Source: Oligella urethralis DSM 7531 (GTDB taxonomy: Bacteria > Pseudomonadota > Gammaproteobacteria > Burkholderiales > Burkholderiaceae_B). From it: DNA of 64,000 bases. Every line of letters starts with the position of its first letter. The first letter of the stretch is position 1. This document shows, in pieces, positions 56,316 through 64,000 of the stretch. Position numbers and translations under genes: made by a program. The stretch covers positions 62,001 through 126,000 of the forward strand of contig NZ_AQVB01000006.1 of the NCBI RefSeq assembly GCF_000372065.1. Reading direction: 5' to 3'. Under the pieces are notes generated by a model. The model saw nothing but the letters and a program-made list of their open reading frames with translations. It made no database searches and was not told where the DNA came from.

Positions 56316-57197
56316 ATGTCAATTTTAATTAATAAAGATACTAAGGTGATCACTCAAGGGATTACCGGTAAGACGGGTCAATATCACACTCGCCATAGCC
56401 GTGAGTATGCTAATGGTCGTGAGGCCTATGTCGCTGGTGTGAACCCTAAGCGCGTGGGCGAAGATTTTGAGGGTATCCCTATTTTTGGTACGGTAAAAGA
56501 TGCTAAGGCTGAAACCGGTGCCACTGTCTCCGTGATTTATGTACCACCTGCGGGCGCAGCAGCTGCGATTATAGAGGCGGTTGAGGCTGAGCTAGACTTA
56601 GTGATTTGTATTACCGAGGGTATTCCTGTGCGTGATATGTTGGAAGTTCGCAATAAAATGCGTGCTTTAAACAGCAAAACGCTGTTATTAGGTCCTAACT
56701 GCCCGGGCTTAATTGTTCCTGAGGAGTTGAAAATCGGTATTATGCCTGCGCATATTCATCGCAAAGGTCGCATTGGCGTGGTGAGCCGTTCCGGTACCTT
56801 AACCTATGAAGCAGTGGCTCAGTTAACTGAGCTTGGTCTAGGCCAGTCCGCTGCCGTTGGTATTGGTGGTGACCCGATCAATGGTCTAAAGCATATTGAC
56901 GTATTAAAAATGTTCAATGATGACCCTGAGACTGATGCGGTTGTGATGATCGGTGAAATCGGTGGTCCGGATGAAGTTGAAGCCGCACGTTGGGCAAAAG
57001 ACAATATGACTAAGCCTATTGTTGGCTTTATTGCTGGTGTGACTGCACCTGCAGGTAAGCGTATGGGTCACGCCGGTGCCTTAATTTCTGGTGGTGATGA
57101 TACAGCCGATGCGAAATTAGCAGTGATGGAAGAGTGCGGTATTAAAACCACGCGCAACCCGTCTGAAATGGGTAAATTATTGAAATCGATTCTTTAA
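56316..57197 (+). CDS. sucD: Succinyl-CoA synthetase alpha subunit
   Basis: A 293-residue subunit with the CoA-binding N-terminal domain (VITQGITGKTGQYHTRHS) and the active His in GKRMGHAGALISGGDDTA, which is phosphorylated during catalysis. It forms the enzyme with SucC. A strong terminator follows. Confidence 0.98.
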   Translation: MSILINKDTKVITQGITGKTGQYHTRHSREYANGREAYVAGVNPKRVGEDFEGIPIFGTVKDAKAETGATVSVIYVPPAGAAAAIIEAVEAELDLVICITEGIPVRDMLEVRNKMRALNSKTLLLGPNCPGLIVPEELKIGIMPAHIHRKGRIGVVSRSGTLTYEAVAQLTELGLGQSAAVGIGGDPINGLKHIDVLKMFNDDPETDAVVMIGEIGGPDEVEAARWAKDNMTKPIVGFIAGVTAPAGKRMGHAGALISGGDDTADAKLAVMEECGIKTTRNPSEMGKLLKSIL

Positions 57198-57218
57198 TTT
57201 AGTCCTATCAGCTATGTT

Positions 57219-57254
57219 AACCCTAGTCGCTTAGTCGCTGACTAGGGTTTTTTT
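57219..57254 (+). terminator. Intrinsic terminator after sucCD
   Basis: AACCCTAGTC (57219-57228) pairs with GACTAGGGTT (57240-57249), followed by a run of T. Confidence 0.95.
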
Positions 57255-57300
57255 ATGACGATTTACTGCTTTAATAAGGGCAAGCAACAGCTGCATACGT

Positions 57301-57306
57301 TATAAT
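57301..57306 (+). promoter_or_regulatory. -10 element for the terC-family gene
   Basis: TATAAT 36 nt before the ATG. No convincing -35 and no manganese-riboswitch-like fold were seen in the 145-bp gap. Confidence 0.4.
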
Positions 57307-57342
57307 TTTCGCTCCTTTCCACGATTAATCGGATCACAGTTC

Positions 57343-58056
57343 ATGTTCGAATTTATTCAAATGATTCACTGGGGTGCAGTGTTTCAAATTGTCTTAATTG
57401 ATATTTTACTCGGTGGCGATAATGCCATTATCATTGCTTTAGCTTGTCGTAATCTCGATAAGCATCAGCGTATTAGAGGTATTCTGTGGGGTACGGCAGG
57501 CGCCATTTTCCTGAGAGTGATACTGATTTTCTTTGCCATGTCCTTATTGCTGATCCCTTATTTAAAAATTGTCGGTGCGTTGTTACTGTTATGGATTGGG
57601 ATTAAGCTATTGATACCTCATGAGGAGCATCACGAGGTTAAGGCCAGTGCTAGTGTGTGGGGCGCGGTACGTACAATTTTGGTTGCGGATTTAGTGATGA
57701 GTTTTGATAATGTCATTGCGATTGCCGGTGCGGCACAAAACACAGCCGATCATCATCAGATGTTTTATGTGATTTTCGGTTTGTTGGTGAGTGTGCCAAT
57801 TATTATTTGGGGTAGCTCTTTAGTGCTTAAACTCATCGACCGTTTCCCTTGGGTCGTGGTCTTCGGTGCTGCCTTGCTTGGCTGGATTGCCGGTGGTCTC
57901 GTGGTGGGTGATGTTGCTACGAAGAACTTCTTCTTTGAGGGTGAGACAGCACCTGCGGTAGTGAAATATAGCGCCGAGCTGATTGGTGCCTTATTGGTGG
58001 TGGGTATTGGTTTATTGTGGGCTCGTATGAGCAAAAAACCTAAGCAAGACGCTTAA
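57343..58056 (+). CDS. TerC-family membrane protein
   Basis: A 237-residue protein with about seven hydrophobic segments. Two acidic intramembrane motifs, LLGGDNAIIIALAC and MSFDNVIAIAGAAQ, are diagnostic of TerC/YkoY/YjbE proteins, several of which export manganese. The location after sucCD is conserved in related genomes. The actual ion is not shown by sequence. Confidence 0.9.
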   Translation: MFEFIQMIHWGAVFQIVLIDILLGGDNAIIIALACRNLDKHQRIRGILWGTAGAIFLRVILIFFAMSLLLIPYLKIVGALLLLWIGIKLLIPHEEHHEVKASASVWGAVRTILVADLVMSFDNVIAIAGAAQNTADHHQMFYVIFGLLVSVPIIIWGSSLVLKLIDRFPWVVVFGAALLGWIAGGLVVGDVATKNFFFEGETAPAVVKYSAELIGALLVVGIGLLWARMSKKPKQDA

Positions 58057-58075
58057 AAACTCTCCTTAGCTTGTT

Positions 58076-58133
58076 AACTAACCATCATGTGTGTGGCTTT
58101 GCTATGATTAAAGTCTGACCATGATGGTTAGTT
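58076..58133. repeat. 14-bp perfect inverted repeat enclosing the hemC promoter
   Basis: AACTAACCATCATG (58076-58089) and CATGATGGTTAGTT (58120-58133). The second arm is followed by TTTTTA, so it may terminate terC transcripts. The 30-nt loop holds an extended -10, TGCTATGAT (58100-58108), which would start hemC transcription inside the loop. Confidence 0.7.
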
Positions 58134-58144
58134 GTTTTTAGTTA

Positions 58145-59116
58145 ATGCATTTTATTGAGATTACATTGAAGTTACCTGAAAAAATCGTCATTGCTACCCG
58201 TGCCAGTCGTTTAGCTCTATGGCAAGCAGAATTTGTTCAACACGCCCTGCAAACTCAATACCCTGGTTTAGTGGTTGAATTGCTTAAGTTGACTACCAAG
58301 GGTGATCAGATTATTGACCGTAGCTTATCTAAAATCGGTGGTAAGGGTCTTTTTGTTAAGGAATTGGAAAGCGCATTGTTGGATGGTCGTGCCGATTTGG
58401 CTGTGCATTCACTAAAGGATGTGCCAATGGCATTGTACGAGGAGTTTGCACTGAGTACGATTTTAAAGCGTGCTGATCCGCGTGATGCCTTTGTTTCCAA
58501 TCGCTATGAAACCTTAGACGATTTACCTGAGGGGGCGGTGCTGGGCACCTCCAGCTTACGTCGTGAGGCACAGATTCGTGCCCTTTACCCTCATTTAGTG
58601 GTGCAGCCTTTGCGTGGCAATCTAGATACCCGTTTAGGCAAATTAGATGCGGGTGATTACGATGCCATTATTTTAGCGGCTTCCGGTTTAGAGCGTTTAG
58701 GCTTAGCAGAGCGGATTCGCTCCTATTTGACCGTGGATCAAAGCCTACCCGCTGCTGGTCAAGGGGCTTTAGGGATTGAGATCTTAGCCAGTCGTGATGA
58801 TTTGCGTGAGCTCTTAGCCTTTTTAGCGTGTGCAGAGTCCACCGCCACGGCAACGGCCGAACGTGCTATTTCTCAGGCCTTGGGGGGTTCTTGTCAGGTG
58901 CCGATCGCTGCGCATGCGGTAGTAGAGGATAATCAACTGTACTTACGGGCCATGGTCGCCTTACCTGATGGTACTGCCTCTTTGACAACAGAAATTCGTG
59001 GTGATTTAGCCGATGCTCAGCAATTGGGTGATAGAGCGGCCGAGGATTTATTAGCAAAGGGCGGTCGTCGTTTGTTGGATGAGGCTTTAAAACAGAGTGC
59101 AGCACGCAGTTTTTAA
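58145..59116 (+). CDS. hemC: Porphobilinogen deaminase (hydroxymethylbilane synthase)
   Basis: Joins four porphobilinogens into hydroxymethylbilane for haem. 323 residues from ATG 58145; TTG 58166 is a possible shorter start, and neither has a clear ribosome-binding site. [25 protein letters not shown] and [14 protein letters not shown] are diagnostic. Cys250 in GGSCQVP holds the dipyrromethane cofactor. It is first in the order hemC-hemD-pabBC-hemX. Confidence 0.96.
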   Translation: MHFIEITLKLPEKIVIATRASRLALWQAEFVQHALQTQYPGLVVELLKLTTKGDQIIDRSLSKIGGKGLFVKELESALLDGRADLAVHSLKDVPMALYEEFALSTILKRADPRDAFVSNRYETLDDLPEGAVLGTSSLRREAQIRALYPHLVVQPLRGNLDTRLGKLDAGDYDAIILAASGLERLGLAERIRSYLTVDQSLPAAGQGALGIEILASRDDLRELLAFLACAESTATATAERAISQALGGSCQVPIAAHAVVEDNQLYLRAMVALPDGTASLTTEIRGDLADAQQLGDRAAEDLLAKGGRRLLDEALKQSAARSF

Positions 59117-59127
59117 GCGCTGAGTTC

Positions 59128-59937
59128 ATGTCCTTTGATTTAGTCATTAATACCCGACCTGCTCACAAGAGTCGCGAGTTAGAGGCATTACTGGGGGATT
59201 TTAAGCAGTTAAATTTACCGGCCCTTAGCTTAGTGCCGCTTGACTTCCAACTGCCTGCGACTTGGCAGGCGAATGATTTTATCTTTTTTGTGAGTCAATT
59301 TGCGGTAGATTGTTTTTTTTCATACTTACAGCAGCATGCCATCGGGTGGCCTCCGCATTTATATGCGGCGGCAGTAGGGCAGGTGTCGGCAGTTGCATTA
59401 CTAGCGCACGGCCTAGCGCCGCAGAGGGTGTTAGTCGCACCTCAAGGTGAGGCGGATTCGGAGTCTTTTTTGGATTGGTTCGAGGCCCATTATCAAGTGC
59501 CGAAGCGGGTGATGATTGTGCGCGCTGAGCATGGTCGGGATTGGCTTTATCAGCAATTACAACAGCGCCACGTTGAGACTAGTTTTTTAGCCGTTTATAA
59601 GCGAACCGCTGCGGTTTGGAGCGAGCAAGCAAAGCAACCTTTGTTGGATTTGCTAAGCACTAAGCCTGAGGCCCGTGTTTGTTGGTTGATGACGAGTCGT
59701 GATAGCGTGGATGCGGTCGTTGCTCAATGGCAACAAGAGCCGCTGCTAGCGCAGTATGCTTGGCAACATGATTTTCTGTTTTTTCATGCCCGGATTGCTG
59801 ATCATTTGCAGCATAAAAAAATGCAACTCGCCCCAGCGCAAAAGACGCCCTTACGGGTGCATTTCTGCCAAGCTGATAATGTGAGCATTGTTGCGGCGCT
59901 TAAGCGTTTAAGCGCCAAAGGATCCTATGTTGAATAA
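59128..59937 (+). CDS. hemD: Uroporphyrinogen-III synthase
   Basis: A 269-residue enzyme closing and inverting hydroxymethylbilane to uroporphyrinogen III. The family is poorly conserved, but the N-terminal VINTRPAHKSRELEALL, the FVSQFAVDCFF stretch and the location 11 nt after hemC support it. Its end overlaps the next gene by 11 nt. Confidence 0.9.
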   Translation: MSFDLVINTRPAHKSRELEALLGDFKQLNLPALSLVPLDFQLPATWQANDFIFFVSQFAVDCFFSYLQQHAIGWPPHLYAAAVGQVSAVALLAHGLAPQRVLVAPQGEADSESFLDWFEAHYQVPKRVMIVRAEHGRDWLYQQLQQRHVETSFLAVYKRTAAVWSEQAKQPLLDLLSTKPEARVCWLMTSRDSVDAVVAQWQQEPLLAQYAWQHDFLFFHARIADHLQHKKMQLAPAQKTPLRVHFCQADNVSIVAALKRLSAKGSYVE

Positions 59938-61819
59938 GCCAAGCGTCGATCACTTCGTCCTGTTAGATGATATGGAAAGCGAAAGCGCACTCCTGTTGAG
60001 TGATTTTGCGACGCATTGCAGTTTTGATGCAGCTCAGTTGGCAGATGTAGACCAAAGCTTGCAAGTGCTTTGGGATCAGGGTTTATATACTTTTTTCTAT
60101 ATTCCTTATGAGTTCGGGGTGGCGCTACTTAATCAAGCTTCGGCGCCTGCAAGTGCTCAACAGCTACATATTTTCTGCTTTAGAAAAAAGGAGCAGCTAA
60201 GTCGTAGTGCCCGCCAGCAGCTGTTAGCGCAGTACGCTGATACGTCGGCAGGGATTGCTGAGCCAAGATTAGCCATCGATGCAGAGACCTTTGCTCAAAA
60301 AATTGCAGCCATTCATGCGAGCATCGAACGTGGTGAGGTGTATCAAATAAACTTCACCAGTCGTTTAGACTTTAAAAGCTATGGCCATCCCATCACGCTT
60401 TATCGCCGCTTGTGTGAGCAACAGCGGGTCCCCTATGGCGCATTGGCTCATTTACCATTAGCGGAACAGCCGTGGCTATTAAGTTTTTCGCCAGAGCTAT
60501 TTCTAGATATTCAGGCCAGTGGTGTGGTGCGGGCTAAGCCAATGAAAGGAACGGCGCCTATCTTGAATGATGCGCATGATGAAGCGCGTGCCCTTGCTTT
60601 AAAAAACGATCTTAAAAATCGTGCTGAAAATCTGATGATCGTCGATTTATTACGTAACGATCTGGGGCGCATTGCGAAGCTTGGTAGTGTAAAGGTGCCT
60701 GCTTTGTTTGAGGTTGACCGCTTTGGTGCGGTGTGGCAAATGACGAGTACGGTGGAAGCGCAGATGCCAGCTGATATAAGCTTTTCCCACTTGCTTAAAG
60801 CTGCATTTCCTTGCGGCTCCATCACCGGTGCGCCTAAACATATGAGCATGCAATTGATTGAGGCGCTTGAACAAAGGCCGCGCGGGATTTATACCGGGAG
60901 CATTGGCCTACTTGAAGCCAATCCAGAGGCTAGCAAGGCAGCAGGCGAGTTGTCCTTTTACGGTCAACTCAATGTGATGATACGTAGTTTCCATCTGCAG
61001 GAGGCGGATGGGTATTATCAAGGTGCCATGGGAGTCGGTTCGGGGATTGTGATCGATAGTCAGGCAGCCACAGAATACGATGAATTATATTGGAAAATGC
61101 GTTTTTTACTCGGTTTAAGGCCGGAGTTCTGTATTTTTGAAACCATGCGCTGGGAAGCCGGGGCTTGTCAGCTGCTAGCGCGTCATAAAAAACGCTTGTT
61201 AAGCTCGGCCAAGGCCTTGAATTATCCTCTGGATGCACAGTCGTTGGAGCAAGCCTTGAGCTATTTTTATAAGCAATTACCTAAGCAAGGTAGCTATCGA
61301 CTGAAATTGCGTCTATGTCCTATTCAACAACGAGCCGTGGAGCAGAATACATGGATTTATGCGCTAGATAATGACTTTTATTTAGAGGCAAGTCTTTTTA
61401 GCTTGGAGGCGCTTGAGTCTCAGCAGTGCGTTTTAGTGACTAAGCAATCCATTGTTAGCGGGAATTATTTGAGTCGTCATAAAAGTGATCAACGAAGTGT
61501 GTATGATGCGGTATTAAAACAGGCGTTGGCACATCAGGCCTTTGATGCTCTGATGTTTGATAAGCAGTTGAATCTGCTTGAAGGTGCTCGTAGTAATGTG
61601 TTTTTAAAAATCAATGGCCAATGGCATACGCCGACAGCGAAGCTACCGATATTGAACGGTGTAATGCGTCAAGAGATATTAGCGCAACCTATGCACTATT
61701 TGGGCGTGGATCATGTGGTTGAAGGCAGGCTTCAGTATGAGGAGGTGATGCAGGCCGATGAGATAGTTTTAACTAATGCTTTGCGGGGCGTATTGCCGGT
61801 CAATCGTTTAATCATTTAA
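59927..61819 (+). CDS. pabBC: PabB-PabC fusion (aminodeoxychorismate synthase I / lyase)
   Basis: A 630-residue fusion for p-aminobenzoate, a folate precursor. Residues about 90-395 are PabB (chorismate-binding: VYQINFTSRL, RAKPMKGTAP with the key Lys, RNDLGRIAKLGSV, GSITGAPKHMSM). From about 400 a PabC-like PLP domain follows (FETMRWEAG, RHKSDQRSVYD with the probable PLP Lys, LEGARSNVFLK). It begins inside hemD (11-nt overlap), so it is co-translated with haem genes although the pathway is different. A glutaminase subunit (PabA) is not in the window. Confidence 0.93.
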   Translation: MLNKPSVDHFVLLDDMESESALLLSDFATHCSFDAAQLADVDQSLQVLWDQGLYTFFYIPYEFGVALLNQASAPASAQQLHIFCFRKKEQLSRSARQQLLAQYADTSAGIAEPRLAIDAETFAQKIAAIHASIERGEVYQINFTSRLDFKSYGHPITLYRRLCEQQRVPYGALAHLPLAEQPWLLSFSPELFLDIQASGVVRAKPMKGTAPILNDAHDEARALALKNDLKNRAENLMIVDLLRNDLGRIAKLGSVKVPALFEVDRFGAVWQMTSTVEAQMPADISFSHLLKAAFPCGSITGAPKHMSMQLIEALEQRPRGIYTGSIGLLEANPEASKAAGELSFYGQLNVMIRSFHLQEADGYYQGAMGVGSGIVIDSQAATEYDELYWKMRFLLGLRPEFCIFETMRWEAGACQLLARHKKRLLSSAKALNYPLDAQSLEQALSYFYKQLPKQGSYRLKLRLCPIQQRAVEQNTWIYALDNDFYLEASLFSLEALESQQCVLVTKQSIVSGNYLSRHKSDQRSVYDAVLKQALAHQAFDALMFDKQLNLLEGARSNVFLKINGQWHTPTAKLPILNGVMRQEILAQPMHYLGVDHVVEGRLQYEEVMQADEIVLTNALRGVLPVNRLII

Positions 61820-61885
61820 GCTTTATCAATTTTGCGCTCAGTAAATCGTGATAAATTGCATTAAAGCTTAATCCAAGCCTGTGAT

Positions 61886-61894
61886 TGGTATAGA
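61886..61894 (+). promoter_or_regulatory. Extended -10 candidate upstream of hemX
   Basis: TGGTATAGA (TGn plus TATAGA) lies about 120 nt before the hemX ATG. No good -35 is evident. The 194-bp gap otherwise shows no gene or strong hairpin. Confidence 0.35.
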
Positions 61895-62013
61895 ATCAAA
61901 AAGATAGTAAAATCTTAAATCACATGTGAACTGGTCTTCACTGACTTATTTCACGATAAAAATATTATTCCTATATTTAGGGTAACAACTCATTCATCAG
62001 AAGGAAGTGCACT

Positions 62014-64000
62014 ATGGCAAAAAGTCGTAATCCCAATCATCAGGGCGGAGATAGCCCCGAAGAGATTCATCAAACTGCTGATGCAGACATTCTAGCTACT
62101 GATGAGCAAGTTGATGATCAGCCAGCAGTATCCACGGTGACAGAGGCAGATAGCTCACAGAGCGCTGAGCCAACGGCAAGCCCAAGCAAGAAAAAGGGAA
62201 GTAATGCTGTGTGGTACGGTGTGGCGGGTGTGTTAGTCGCTGCTGCCGTTGCTGGCGTGTATTACTCCAATCAGAGTGAGGTTAAGGGTTTAACACCGGG
62301 TACGGTGAATCAGGCCACACCGGATGCGAGTTCGATTCAAGAGGTGCCGGCAGATCCTCAAGGCTTAGAGCGCAGTGATCCGCCCTTAAGTGCTGACGAA
62401 GTACCTGAGCCAAGTGCTTCAGAATCATTTAACACCGAGATGGGTGAGGAGGAGTCAAAGGCTAACTTTATGGGTGCCCAGGCAACTGCACCAGCGCCTG
62501 CTGAAGCGACGGCGTCTGGCGCAGCGGCCGCTGAAAACTCTGCAGATGATGTAGCTAGTGCGGCCGATGTGGTGGCCCACCAAAGCGGAGATCAGCCGAG
62601 CACTGAGTCAGCTGAGACCACGCAGGATGAGTCTGTAGCGACGGCCGATAAGCAAGCAGCTGCAGACGAGAGCACCGCAGTTGTGCCTGGTGAGCAGGGA
62701 CCAGTGGTTAGCCCGGAGGTAGGTATTGGTGCCTTTGAACAAGAGGAACTGGCCAAGGGTGAGATGGATACCCAGGATATGACCGCAACGGACGAACCGA
62801 ATGCTACGCAGACATCGGCGGCTGAGGCGCAAGCGCAAGTAAACGCGGCGGAAGCTGAAGCAGAGGATACGGCCTCAACAGCGGAGGACGCAAGCACCAC
62901 TAATTCTTCAACAGAGCCAGCGTCAGAGCCTGCAGCAACAGAGCCAAGCACTGAGGCACCCGCTGATACATTGCCACCCCCAGCAAGTGATGAAGCTAGC
63001 AGCAGGCCAGCCGCTGAACATGCGACTTCTGATAGCGACAAGGCTGCCGCTGAGCCGATGGCCGATTCTGGTAACGATAAGGCTGCTACTGAGCAGATGG
63101 CCGATCCTACTGTTTTAGCCCAATTAGAGCGTGAATATGAATTACTTAATGTGCGTCAGCAACAGGAAATTCATCGCCTCCAAGAGGAATTGGCGGGTAT
63201 GCAACAACATTTGCAAGTACAAAATACCAGTGCTGAGATTTTATTGTTGAATGACGTTTCTCGCCTAATGCAATCGGCAGAAAATGAATTGCGTTTTAAT
63301 GGCAATGTGCCTAATGCAGTCTCAATTTTGACGGTAGCTCAGCGCTTAGCGGCGGAATCTAAAAATAAAATGTTAGAGGGTTTAGTGGGTGCCATCGGTG
63401 CAGATATCGTGGCCTTAAAATCTAATGAATCCGCTACCGTTGATGATATGTTTAAGCAGGTGCAACAAGTCGCCAGTCTGATTGATGCAGCACCATTAAA
63501 TACGCCTGATTATGCGTCTCAGAGCCGATTGATGCTGCCTACTGCTAAAGCTTCTGAAGCGGCAGCGGTTGAAACATCAACTGAGACGAGCGAAACGACG
63601 GCGCTGGATGCGGATGCCAAGTGGTACGATCGTGCCTGGTCTCAGACTAAGAGCTATGCTTCTAAAGCCTATGGAGCGGTTGCCAGTGATTTAGGTGACT
63701 TGGTGCGAGTAGAAAAGCTTTCCGAGCCAGACTCTGGTTTATTGTCGGTAGAGCAAGCGGGTATTCTGCGTAATAATTTAAAAATGCAGCTTAGCTTTGC
63801 CCAGCAGGGGCTGATGAGTAGACAGCAAGGTGTGTGGCAAACCTCATTGATGACGGTGGAGCAAGCCTTGGATCAGTATTTCCGTGCCGATGCAGCTGAA
63901 ACCCAACAAGCAAAAATGCTATTAACTGAATTAAAAAAGGCCTCAGTGCAACCATCTATGCCAGATATTTCACATAGCCGCCGCGCCTTATCAGAAACTT
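62014..64000 (+). CDS. hemX: HemX-like inner-membrane protein (3' end outside window)
   Basis: An open frame from ATG 62014 (AAGGAAG at 62001-62007) running without a stop to the window end, 662 codons so far. A cytoplasmic N-terminus of about 65 residues is followed by one membrane helix (VWYGVAGVLVAAAVAGVYY). Then comes an unusually long Ala/Glu/Asp/Ser/Thr-rich linker of about 270 residues, a coiled coil (LEREYELLNVRQQQEIHRLQ) and the conserved HemX domain (WYDRAWSQTKSYASKAYG, EQAGILRNNLKMQLSFAQQGL). HemX proteins accompany hemC-hemD and are often misannotated as uroporphyrinogen methyltransferase; their job is unclear. Partial only because the window ends. Confidence 0.88.
   Translation, partial: MAKSRNPNHQGGDSPEEIHQTADADILATDEQVDDQPAVSTVTEADSSQSAEPTASPSKKKGSNAVWYGVAGVLVAAAVAGVYYSNQSEVKGLTPGTVNQATPDASSIQEVPADPQGLERSDPPLSADEVPEPSASESFNTEMGEEESKANFMGAQATAPAPAEATASGAAAAENSADDVASAADVVAHQSGDQPSTESAETTQDESVATADKQAAADESTAVVPGEQGPVVSPEVGIGAFEQEELAKGEMDTQDMTATDEPNATQTSAAEAQAQVNAAEAEAEDTASTAEDASTTNSSTEPASEPAATEPSTEAPADTLPPPASDEASSRPAAEHATSDSDKAAAEPMADSGNDKAATEQMADPTVLAQLEREYELLNVRQQQEIHRLQEELAGMQQHLQVQNTSAEILLLNDVSRLMQSAENELRFNGNVPNAVSILTVAQRLAAESKNKMLEGLVGAIGADIVALKSNESATVDDMFKQVQQVASLIDAAPLNTPDYASQSRLMLPTAKASEAAAVETSTETSETTALDADAKWYDRAWSQTKSYASKAYGAVASDLGDLVRVEKLSEPDSGLLSVEQAGILRNNLKMQLSFAQQGLMSRQQGVWQTSLMTVEQALDQYFRADAAETQQAKMLLTELKKASVQPSMPDISHSRRALSET

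Noticed and set aside
57250-57342. Manganese (yybP-ykoY) riboswitch before the TerC-family gene
   Set aside because: No matching paired elements were found between the sucCD terminator and the start codon; only a -10 is visible.

Overview
The window is a single stretch of bacterial chromosome. Gene content and order point to a betaproteobacterium of the family Alcaligenaceae (Burkholderiales) with fairly AT-rich DNA for that family. The indicators are the clusters clpX-lon, gshB-EIIA-ptsH-ptsI, tsaB/rimI next to a uracil-glycosylase-like gene, smc-zipA-ligA, yciB-bolA-ppiC, DUF2889-sucC-sucD-terC and hemC-hemD-hemX. No rRNA, tRNA, CRISPR array or prophage was seen. The genus cannot be fixed from the sequence alone.

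Layout. 1-4.0 kb: ATP-dependent proteolysis (clpX, lon, with a near-perfect sigma-32 promoter before lon). 4.0-4.7 kb: an unrecognised membrane-anchored Pro-rich protein. 4.9-7.5 kb: translation (thrS, and infC starting at a rare AUC codon, without the usual rpmI-rplT behind it). 7.6-11.1 kb: gshB and a regulatory PTS phosphorelay (EIIA-Man, HPr, EI). 11.2-14.2 kb: a trimeric autotransporter adhesin with a collagen-like segment. 14.6-24.9 kb: a nitronate-monooxygenase-like flavoprotein, a helical-repeat lipoprotein, ubiK, serB, mfd, ispD-ispF, and an AhpC/AhpD peroxide-detoxifying pair. 25-27.2 kb: an OmpR/EnvZ-type two-component system. 27.4-31.3 kb: a TsaB-RimI fusion, a catalytically degenerate UDG-fold protein that may be the DNA polymerase III psi subunit, and lplT. 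31.5-38.9 kb: smc, a decayed IS605-type element, zipA and ligA. 39-40.9 kb: ppiC, bolA, yciB. 41-46.1 kb: a Liv-type ABC transporter with permease LivM and ATPase LivG fused. 46.2-49.3 kb: a MetR-like regulator divergent from a MesX/MesD-type folate-independent methionine synthase pair. 49.5-51.2 kb: a Tat-exported transglutaminase-like protein coupled to MerT- and MerP-like proteins. 51.2-54.4 kb: crcB, a tnpB tail with its right-end hairpin, yqaA-like, an AlkD-like protein, and a pseudokinase coupled to a four-helix membrane protein. 54.5-58.1 kb: DUF2889, sucCD, terC. 58.1-64 kb: hemC, hemD, a PabB-PabC fusion, and hemX running off the end of the window.

Most of the window is housekeeping. 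The accessory or less explained points are: two independent IS605-type relics that keep guide-RNA-like right-end hairpins; the transglutaminase-MerT-MerP operon; the pseudokinase/membrane-protein pair; the UDG-fold candidate psi subunit beside rimI; the MesX-MesD module; and several regulatory structures (sigma-32 site, AUC start, leader hairpins, inverted repeats around promoters).
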